A stretch of DNA of 64,000 nucleotides, taken from contig NZ_JAWCUD010000012.1 in the NCBI RefSeq assembly GCF_032461945.1, forward strand, positions 1 to 64,000, read 5' to 3'. Below the pieces are notes generated by a model that was given only the letters and a program-made list of their open reading frames with translations, was not told where the DNA came from and made no database searches. Numbering within the stretch: position 1 is the stretch's first letter; every line of letters starts with the position of its first letter. The DNA is from Paenibacillus_E violae (lineage in GTDB: Bacteria > Bacillota > Bacilli > Paenibacillales > NBRC-103111). This document shows positions 57,880-64,000 of this stretch, in pieces. The position numbers and the translations under genes were made by a program.

Positions 57880-58311
57880 CTACACGCTGACTTTCTTCAC
57901 AATGCTCAAACGATGCGCAGCACGGGAAAAATCAGATGTACTATAACCCGCCGACTCATACACAGGGAGTACGACTTCATTATGGACGTCTACCGTTACC
58001 ATAATTTTGTTCACGTTCCGTTGGAGGAACCTCATTTTCATTGCTTCGATCAAAGCTTTTCCGATACCTTTACGCTGATACTCTGTGGCAACTGCAATCC
58101 GATAGTAATAGCCATTGTTGTTATCGATGGTGCCAATAATCATGCCCACGATTTCCGATTCTTCTTGTGCAACCAGCACAAGCTCCGTATCCCAAGAAAG
58201 TTGACGAGCAAATGCTTCCATCGTTTCCTCATAGCAGATTTCCGACAAAACATCCTGTAAAAGTGATGTCACCGAAGACGTATCACCAAGCTGAAATGAA
58301 CGAACATGCAT
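57880..58311 (-). CDS. GNAT family N-acetyltransferase
   Basis: A 143-residue acetyltransferase. The acetyl-CoA motif A is YRIAVATEYQRKGIGKALIEAM, with the Q-x-x-K-G-I-G pyrophosphate loop; upstream ELVLVAQEESEIVGMIIGTIDNN is motif C/D. The acceptor substrate is unknown. The start MHVRSFQ was chosen because GGGAGA lies 6 nt upstream. It is preceded, about 140 bp upstream, by a catabolite-response-like palindrome. Confidence 0.9.
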   Translation of the reverse strand: MHVRSFQLGDTSSVTSLLQDVLSEICYEETMEAFARQLSWDTELVLVAQEESEIVGMIIGTIDNNNGYYYRIAVATEYQRKGIGKALIEAMKMRFLQRNVNKIMVTVDVHNEVVLPVYESAGYSTSDFSRAAHRLSIVKKVSV

Positions 58312-58447
58312 ACGGTTCTCTCCCAATCCCCTATTCATTTTCTAGGATTAATTTTATGGTAATTTAGTAAATACGACAAAAAAGGACGGAATCCTGCTGA
58401 AAATGTGTTAAAATTCACAAAAATCTTTGTTTTTTTCTAGAAACCTC

Positions 58448-58477
58448 TTGAAAGCGCTTAAATGCAAGCGTTTTCAA
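58448..58477. promoter_or_regulatory. Catabolite-response-like palindrome
   Basis: TTGAAAGCGCTT and AAGCGTTTTCAA form a 12-bp inverted repeat with one mismatch around a 6-bp centre. Two adjacent 14-mers, TGAAAGCGCTTAAA and TGCAAGCGTTTTCA, each differ by one base from the CcpA cre consensus TGWAANCGNTNWCA. Confidence 0.5.
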
Positions 58478-58508
58478 CAAATTGTGCGTGCATCGTCCTC
58501 TTTTAACA

Positions 58509-58542
58509 CAAAAAAAGAGGTAAGCTAAGCTTACCCCTTAAA
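58509..58542 (-). terminator. Intrinsic terminator of the MFS gene
   Basis: On the minus strand GGGGTAAGCTT and AAGCTTACCTC form a stem followed by seven T residues. Confidence 0.9.
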
Positions 58543-58549
58543 TACCTCA

Positions 58550-59758
58550 TTAGCTGCTAGTCGCTCGCGACTCTGTAACAACCGCTTGCGGACCGCGATA
58601 TTTGTAGAAAAATGCCACACCAATCAGGGCAAGTCCATTGATGGCAAAAACGAGAGGAATTCCGATCCAGCCGCCCAAGAAGCCGCCGATGATCGGACCG
58701 CTCATCGTCCCAAGCTGCGTAGCGGATTGATTCAAGCTGAAGGCCCTGCCCCGAAAGCCGGGATCCGTAAATTTCACGATCAAAGCATTTAACGCCGGAT
58801 AGACGGCGGCGAAGAACAGCCCGTAACTAAACCTCAATATGCCGAATGCCAGCAAATGATGAGTTCCCAGCTGCAGCAGATTACCTATGCCTCCGCCCAG
58901 CAGCCCGATGAACAGCGTTTTGGAGTAGCTGAGCTTTTGCCCGAGCTTGCCCCATCGAGGCGCGGCTATGACCGTGGCTACGCCAACCGCTGAGAAGATG
59001 ATGCCTGAGCTTAGAGACGCTGAGCTTTGGGTACCCCCCATTTGGAGCACATAGATGGTGAGCAGCGGCTCAACGATCATAACCGAGGTAGCCACCAGCA
59101 TGGTGACGCCAAGGATCATCATGAAGGATCGGTTGTGCGCAGCCGATTTCAAGTCATCCCAGACGCTGGAACGCTCGGCGGAGCGGTTGAAGTTTTTTTC
59201 CTTGGCTCCGAATAGGCCGATGAAAGCCGCCACCAAGACGACACAGCCAGAGACCAGAAAGGACTCCCTGTTCCCTACCCAATGGCTGACAAAACCGCCA
59301 ACCAGCGGGCCAATCACACTTCCTGCGGCTCCTGCGGTAGACATGACGCCGAGGGCGTAACCGACTTCTTTCTCCGGAGTGTTCGTGGCAACCAGTGCAA
59401 TGGACGCCGGAACGAAGCCGGCAAGCAGCCCCTGCAGGATACGTACGACTAAGAACAGATAAGGATCATGTACGAAAAACGTCGCAAAATAAAGAACGCT
59501 TAAACTGAACCCTGAACGAATGAGCATCGGTTTGCGACCATATTTGTCGGCAAGCGATCCCCAGTAGGGTGCAATTAAAGCGCTGGCTAGAAAAGTAATA
59601 CCAAATGTGATACCCGACCATGCTTCGAGCCCTTTATCAATCCCGAGCTCCGTGTGCAGGAATATCGGCAAGAATGGAACCGATATGGTGTAGGCCATCC
59701 CGCAGAAAAAAACGCCGATCCATAATGTAACCAGATTTCGCTTCCAAGAAAATTCCAT
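58550..59758 (-). CDS. MFS transporter, multidrug-efflux type (MdtG-like)
   Basis: A 402-residue carrier with about 12 hydrophobic spans. The loop 2-3 motif is WGSLADKYGRKPML and the antiporter motif C region is GYALGVMSTAGAAGSVIGPLVGG, which points to a drug:proton antiporter. The second half repeats the fold (RFSYGLFFAAVYPALNALIV). AGGAGGGG is 7 nt before the ATG used. The substrate is unknown and no regulator is adjacent. The 230 bp upstream (59807-60020) hold no gene. Confidence 0.88.
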   Translation of the reverse strand: MEFSWKRNLVTLWIGVFFCGMAYTISVPFLPIFLHTELGIDKGLEAWSGITFGITFLASALIAPYWGSLADKYGRKPMLIRSGFSLSVLYFATFFVHDPYLFLVVRILQGLLAGFVPASIALVATNTPEKEVGYALGVMSTAGAAGSVIGPLVGGFVSHWVGNRESFLVSGCVVLVAAFIGLFGAKEKNFNRSAERSSVWDDLKSAAHNRSFMMILGVTMLVATSVMIVEPLLTIYVLQMGGTQSSASLSSGIIFSAVGVATVIAAPRWGKLGQKLSYSKTLFIGLLGGGIGNLLQLGTHHLLAFGILRFSYGLFFAAVYPALNALIVKFTDPGFRGRAFSLNQSATQLGTMSGPIIGGFLGGWIGIPLVFAINGLALIGVAFFYKYRGPQAVVTESRATSS

Positions 59759-60023
59759 GTCATTTCCCCTCCTAATGCTTCTTTCTGCACGTAAGTGCTC
59801 GTTCATTTCTCCTTCTCTCTCCCGATAACCGCGAAACGATAACCTTATTTTATCATCTTTATTCCGATATTAGAAATTTTAAATCAAGAACACAAAAAAG
59901 CCACTGGGATTTCAGTAAAGGTTTACTTGAAAAATTAGACAGCCGCGTGAATCGACCACAGAGCATTGAAGATTAACGGCAGAGTTTCCAGTTATTTTCT
60001 AAATAAATAATTCTCACATAAAA

Positions 60024-60053
60024 GAAACGCCTGACAGGTCAGACACCGTCAGG
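60024..60053 (-). terminator. Terminator overlapping the 3' end of the CBO0543-like gene
   Basis: On the minus strand GCCTGACGG and the partner CTGTCAGGC form a hairpin followed by GTTTCTTTT; the stop codon lies inside the stem. Confidence 0.75.
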
Positions 60054-60563
60054 CTTGGGAGCTACTTTCTCTGTTGCATGATAAACAATGATGTACAGCG
60101 TAAATGTTACAAGATAAACAAATGGTGAATACCACAGCTTCCATCCATGAAACGTAAACACGTGACAAAGGCAAGCCAACCATTCAAAAAACACGGAGAA
60201 CCCCGAGAATACGCCCACATAAAGGATCCGGCCTATGCCTTTTAGTTTCCATTTATCATAAAAGTACAAAAAGATGTAGGTATACGGAGGATAGTTAAGA
60301 TAATAAATGACAATGTCCATCAACTCATACTTGGAGCTATCATTGACGTCATACATGTCGAAAGGTTTGACGGCAATCAATGAATCAACCGACTGTGATA
60401 TAAAAACGGTGAACACGGTATACACAGTAATCGCAACGGGAGAGAATCGTTTGGGCAGCAGAAAAGCGATGGTTGCGGTGACAGCGAGTGAAATCAAAGT
60501 GAACCACTCATTGATATCGAAGTGTTCAGGTGGATAGAGAATCATGGCCATCACACTTTCCAA
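60039..60563 (-). CDS. CBO0543-like membrane protein, second copy
   Basis: A 174-residue protein with five hydrophobic spans. The pattern ELMDIVIYYLNYPPYTYIFLYFYDKWK and FFEWLACLCHVFTFHGWKLWYSPFVYL resembles proteins annotated as CBO0543 family, found in spore-forming Firmicutes; no function is known. It overlaps the related gene upstream by 38 nt, so the pair is translated together and may form a heteromeric complex. Confidence 0.7.
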   Translation of the reverse strand: MESVMAMILYPPEHFDINEWFTLISLAVTATIAFLLPKRFSPVAITVYTVFTVFISQSVDSLIAVKPFDMYDVNDSSKYELMDIVIYYLNYPPYTYIFLYFYDKWKLKGIGRILYVGVFSGFSVFFEWLACLCHVFTFHGWKLWYSPFVYLVTFTLYIIVYHATEKVAPKPDGV

Positions 60564-61038
60564 GCATTTTTCTGAAAACTAAGCAGAAACAGGTTGACTC
60601 GAGCAAGGCGATGTACCAGATTACCGCAGAATAACCGATATTCCACCCCGTTAAGGTCAGAATACCAAAGAACTGAAATAAGTGATAAGAACCTGTTAGA
60701 GCTGAAAACCAGATGCCTATATAGAGGATTTTGATAAGAAACCGTGTATTCGCTTGAAAAATAGGAACGAGCAGCCACAAGGTGCTAATCGGGAAAATAA
60801 GGATTTGATTGAGCTTATAAAAGTAAAAGGCCCAAAACGACTCTGCAAATTGTATCAATTTGAAATTATCTACAATCGCTGAATGCAGTTGTTCAATCGC
60901 AATCAAGATGACCATGTAGTACACCCATTTTTCGAAACGGTCAAAAAGCTTCGGCATTTTGCCCAAGGAAACCACTGCGCCAACAGCAATCAAGGTCGTG
61001 CAAACGTTTAATAAAAATAAGATAGAAAAAACCTCCAA
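60526..61038 (-). CDS. CBO0543-like membrane protein, first copy
   Basis: A 170-residue protein with about five hydrophobic spans, ending with GWNIGYSAVIWYIALLESTCFCLVF, which parallels the GWKLWYSPFVYLVTF stretch of the next gene; the two look like paralogues. The start is unclear. The GGAGG motif at 61032-61037 overlaps the TTG that opens the frame, and the next in-frame codon at proper distance is ATC. The coordinates given use the TTG; a later start is possible. Confidence 0.62.
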   Translation of the reverse strand: MEVFSILFLLNVCTTLIAVGAVVSLGKMPKLFDRFEKWVYYMVILIAIEQLHSAIVDNFKLIQFAESFWAFYFYKLNQILIFPISTLWLLVPIFQANTRFLIKILYIGIWFSALTGSYHLFQFFGILTLTGWNIGYSAVIWYIALLESTCFCLVFRKMLGKCDGHDSLST

Positions 61039-61091
61039 TCGGGAAAAGTTTTACCTTACTATTCCCCGTTGAAGGCTCCGTATTCAATAAG

Positions 61092-62447
61092 TTATCCTAT
61101 CGTAATCTTTCCTTCCGGGTAGCGGAAGTGCTCCTTCTCCGGTAGCGGAATCAAAATGTAAGCGAGTGTAACGGGTCCAAGCCGCCCAATGAACATCAGC
61201 ATAACAAGAAATACTTTGCCGAATTCCGTCAGCTGCGAGGTTAATCCCATCGACATCCCAGCTGTGGCATAAGCCGATGTGACCTCAAACAATACGCCAA
61301 GAAACGGATAACTCTCTGTTATTGTAAGAACAATGGTGGCAATGACAATCAATGAAAAAGAAAGCAGCGTGAACGTAATCGCCTTATAAATCCGATCTTT
61401 GGAAATGCGCCGGCGGAACAGCACAATTTCCTCATTGCCCCGCATCATGGCAATTACAGCACCGACAAGGATGACGAAGGTCGTCACCTTGATGCCCCCT
61501 CCGGAGGAACCGGGCGAAGCCCCAATAAACATCATGATAATGATGAAGAATTGCGTCGCCTGCCGCATCGATGGAATATCGATGGTATTAATGCCTGCTG
61601 AACGCGATGAAACAGACTGCAGCAGCGAACTGAGCAGCTTGCCCATCGCGGAGAGCGGCTGCAGCGTATGCGTATTCGTGAACTCGAAGATAAGAATGAC
61701 GAGAGCCCCGATGATGATCAGCCCCGCAGAAGCGCTGAGAACCACCTTGCTATGCAGGGTAAGCTTTTTATTCTTAGGATACGTTAGCAAGTCGGAAATT
61801 ACGATAAACCCGATTCCTCCTAAAATGACAAGGAGCATAGAGACGATGTTAACGAAGGGATCTTCGACATAATGCATCAAACTTCCCGGCCGATCAGACA
61901 AGCTGCCGAATAGATCGAACCCGGCGTTGTTGAATATCGAGATGCTGTGAAATATGCCAAAGTATACGGCTTGGCCGATCGGCATCTCAAATGACCAACG
62001 GATCGCATATAACACGGCGCCAGCCAGCTCAATGTAGAGTGCGTAAATCAAGACTTTTCGAACAAGCCGGACGATGCCTTCCGTAGACTCATGATTCATC
62101 GCTTCCTGCAGGATAAGACGCTCCTGGAAGGAGATGCGCCGCCGCAGAACAAGGGCAATAAGTGTGGACATGGTCATGAAACCAAGGCCGCCAATTTGGA
62201 CAAGAAGAATAAGGACAATTTCCCCAAAGGTTGATAAATGTGCGCCTGTATTAATCACGGACAACCCCGTTACACAAGTGGCGGAGGTCGCCATAAATAG
62301 GGCATCGGTCCATGTCATTTGGCCCTCCCCCGCTATGGAAACGGGCAAAGACAGCAGGATCGATCCCCCGATAATGATCAAAATAAACCCGATAGCCAGT
62401 ACTTGGGGAGGACTTAAGCGGAATCTCTTTTTCGAATTATGTATCAT
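61092..62447 (-). CDS. ktrB: Potassium uptake protein KtrB/TrkH family
   Basis: A 451-residue K+ channel-like transporter with four pore repeats. The selectivity-filter glycines are in FMATSATCVTGLSV, SIFNNAGFDLFG, RSAGINTIDIPSM and TSAYATAGMSMGLT. IGRLGPVTLAYIL is the conserved C terminus. It needs a KtrA or KtrC regulatory RCK subunit, which is not in the window. GGGG stands about 10 nt before the ATG used; an ATG five codons earlier is possible. I did not see a c-di-AMP riboswitch in its leader. Confidence 0.93.
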   Translation of the reverse strand: MIHNSKKRFRLSPPQVLAIGFILIIIGGSILLSLPVSIAGEGQMTWTDALFMATSATCVTGLSVINTGAHLSTFGEIVLILLVQIGGLGFMTMSTLIALVLRRRISFQERLILQEAMNHESTEGIVRLVRKVLIYALYIELAGAVLYAIRWSFEMPIGQAVYFGIFHSISIFNNAGFDLFGSLSDRPGSLMHYVEDPFVNIVSMLLVILGGIGFIVISDLLTYPKNKKLTLHSKVVLSASAGLIIIGALVILIFEFTNTHTLQPLSAMGKLLSSLLQSVSSRSAGINTIDIPSMRQATQFFIIIMMFIGASPGSSGGGIKVTTFVILVGAVIAMMRGNEEIVLFRRRISKDRIYKAITFTLLSFSLIVIATIVLTITESYPFLGVLFEVTSAYATAGMSMGLTSQLTEFGKVFLVMLMFIGRLGPVTLAYILIPLPEKEHFRYPEGKITIG

Positions 62448-62663
62448 TGCGAGCAACCCCATACCTATAATGAGTTTGCGACAATTGTATAATTTGATAG
62501 AGTCAATGTAAAGAACTGTCAGATTAAGAGGAATTATCGCCTAACACTGCGGCTTTCCTCCTAAATTAAATGCCGTATAGGCAGGAATAACCCCCTTTCT
62601 GGTAGAACACTTACACTTCAGTTGGAATCTTGAGTTAAGCCCTTAGCGGAGGTAGTTTTGTCC

Positions 62664-64000
62664 ATGTCCATAGACCAAAGATTAATAAATGAATCTTTAT
62701 TTATACAAGCTTTTAAATATGCTCCGATCGGCATGGTTCTTGTTTCATTGAATGGACGCTGTCTCAAAGCTAATCCGGCTATTTGCACCATATTGGGGTA
62801 TTCGGAGTTGGAGTTGTCCTCCCTTACTTTTCAGGAGATCACCCATCCGTTGATACTTGATCTGCAATTAATGACTGAACTGCTTAGTGGCAAACGGGAT
62901 TCCTATCAAATGGAAAAAAGGTATATTCATAAGAACGGACATATTGTATGGTGCCTCTTGGCTGTATCTCTTGCTCAGGATGAGGAGAGTCACAATCCGT
63001 TTTTCGTCTCTCAAATTATTGATATCAGCGATCAAAAACAGGCGGAAAACGAGCTGCGCGAGAAAGAACGCCTTCTCTATGAAAAAGACGTCCACTATCG
63101 TGTCAACATGATGAACCATTTGGAACAAACTCATGAGCTGTATCGGATGATTTCCGATCATGCTTTAGATATCATTTCGATTGCCTCACCGGAGGGCGTA
63201 ACACGTCATATTTCTCCGGCTGTTCGCAGCTTGCTAGGCTATGAAATGGATGAAATCGTAGGAAAAAAAATGATGGATCTCTGGCATCCGGATGATTTGC
63301 TTGCGTGGGGTAAGCGCTGTCTCCTTGATAATTCGGATGTCGATATGTTTATATGCCGCATCCGCCATAAAGAGGGCCATTACGTTTGGTTTGAAACGAC
63401 GGTCAAAATGATTCGCAATGAAGAAGGCGATGTCGAAAAAATCGTCGCCGTCGGCCGGGATATTACAAAACGGAAACAGGCCGAAGATGAGCTCTGCGCG
63501 ACCAAGGAAAGACTTGAATCCTTCATCAAAAACAATGGGGACGCGATTTGGGTCATTGACCGTGACGAAAAGGTCGTTGAAACCAATGCCGCATTCGACA
63601 AGCTTTTTCAGTGGAAGTCCGAGGAAATCATCCATCAATTGCTGCCCATCACACCACCAAATCTCGCCCAGCAAACAAGGGAACTTCACGATCAGGTCCT
63701 ATCCGGGCAATCGGTGATCGGTTTCGAAACGGTTAGATTGCGCAAAGACGGATCGCTCGTTGATGTGAGCACGACGTTATCTCCTATTCATGACACGACG
63801 GGGCATATTATTGGCATCGCTGGCACGTGTCACGATATTACGGAAAAGAAACAAGCCGAGCAAATGCTCATTAATTCAGAAAAACTTTCTATCGCCGGTC
63901 AATTAGCTGCCGGGATCGCCCATGAGATCCGGAATCCGATCACAGCGATTAAAGGTTTCATTCAGCTTATGAAATCAGGAGTTTCCGAGAAGAAATTGTA
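62664..64000 (+). CDS. PAS-domain sensor histidine kinase, cut by the window end
   Basis: At least 445 residues, with no stop codon before the window ends. Three PAS domains lie in a row: about 13-120 (AFKYAPIGMVLVSLNGRCLKANPAICTILGYS), 155-275 (LDIISIASPEGVTRHISPAVRSLLGYE) and 285-400 (DAIWVIDRDEKVVETNAAFDKLF), each ending in an ITEKKQAE-like linker. The phosphoacceptor His is near residue 420 in QLAAGIAHEIRNPITAIKGFIQLM. No membrane segment is seen. The layout resembles soluble sporulation kinases such as KinA. GGAGGT lies 9 nt before the ATG. It is divergent from ktrB. Confidence 0.92.
   Translation, partial: MSIDQRLINESLFIQAFKYAPIGMVLVSLNGRCLKANPAICTILGYSELELSSLTFQEITHPLILDLQLMTELLSGKRDSYQMEKRYIHKNGHIVWCLLAVSLAQDEESHNPFFVSQIIDISDQKQAENELREKERLLYEKDVHYRVNMMNHLEQTHELYRMISDHALDIISIASPEGVTRHISPAVRSLLGYEMDEIVGKKMMDLWHPDDLLAWGKRCLLDNSDVDMFICRIRHKEGHYVWFETTVKMIRNEEGDVEKIVAVGRDITKRKQAEDELCATKERLESFIKNNGDAIWVIDRDEKVVETNAAFDKLFQWKSEEIIHQLLPITPPNLAQQTRELHDQVLSGQSVIGFETVRLRKDGSLVDVSTTLSPIHDTTGHIIGIAGTCHDITEKKQAEQMLINSEKLSIAGQLAAGIAHEIRNPITAIKGFIQLMKSGVSEKKL

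Noticed and set aside
58550..59758. Part of a resistance island
   Set aside because: The MFS gene has ordinary flanks, its own terminator, and no integrase, insertion sequence or resistance partner.
62463..62663. c-di-AMP riboswitch before ktrB
   Set aside because: The interval between ktrB and the kinase shows none of the conserved ydaO-type helices I could recognise.

Overview
The window looks like a chromosomal segment of an endospore-forming Firmicute of the Paenibacillaceae, most likely Paenibacillus. Supporting signs are strong GGAGG-type ribosome binding sites before nearly every gene, an S-layer-homology protein, the spore cortex hydrolase SleB, an ECF41 sigma factor, a Bce-type peptide-resistance module, YneF, and the order moxR - DUF58 - transglutaminase - guaA - purine permease, which matches Bacillus subtilis yeaC-yeaD-yebA-guaA-pbuG. 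No phage, insertion sequence, CRISPR array or tRNA was seen.

Layout. 1-8300: the 5' end of a 16S rRNA gene on the minus strand with two tandem promoters, then the purine block pbuG (guanine riboswitch) and guaA, behind the yebA-yeaD-yeaC operon. 8300-12800: polysaccharide deacetylase, a 1.07 kb gene-free stretch holding three four-box palindromic elements, Bcp peroxiredoxin and an SLH protein. 12900-17400: two-component system plus ABC transporter of the Bce type, with a palindromic operator between the kinase and transporter genes. 17400-22450: FAD oxidoreductase and ECF41 sigma factor sharing an ECF41-type promoter, then a three-gene ABC-2 exporter operon. 22500-30500: LytR-CpsA-Psr protein, hemL and a 1516-residue glutamate synthase whose ribosome binding site is separated from the start codon by a hairpin. 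30500-34130: a 41-residue protein, a 61-bp tandem-repeat field, a frameshifted helD and a candidate small RNA. 34170-43200: the KDG pathway pair kdgK-eda with a VOC-DinB fusion, an inositol monophosphatase-family gene, fabI, uvsE, ddl and an amidase. 43400-50200: acnA, sleB, a CDF transporter, an IclR regulator and an alpha/beta hydrolase; the same 17-bp palindrome stands before acnA and before the IclR gene. 50500-62450: dgt, tetR-folE, yneF, queG-ogt-HD-GYP, DUF402-lepB, GNAT, MFS, two CBO0543-like membrane proteins and ktrB. The window ends inside a three-PAS histidine kinase.

The most unusual signal is non-coding. Five intergenic elements, built from two unrelated box sequences, share one geometry: four 17-20 bp boxes, the outer pairs about 50-53 bp apart and the inner gap about 53-63 bp, mostly arranged forward-forward-reverse-reverse. 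A third family nearby has expanded into seven 61-bp tandem copies. Other strong leads are the IclR operator pair, the BceR operator lying across the kinase stop codon, the ECF41 promoter, and a consensus sigma-A promoter leading to a terminator with no gene between them.
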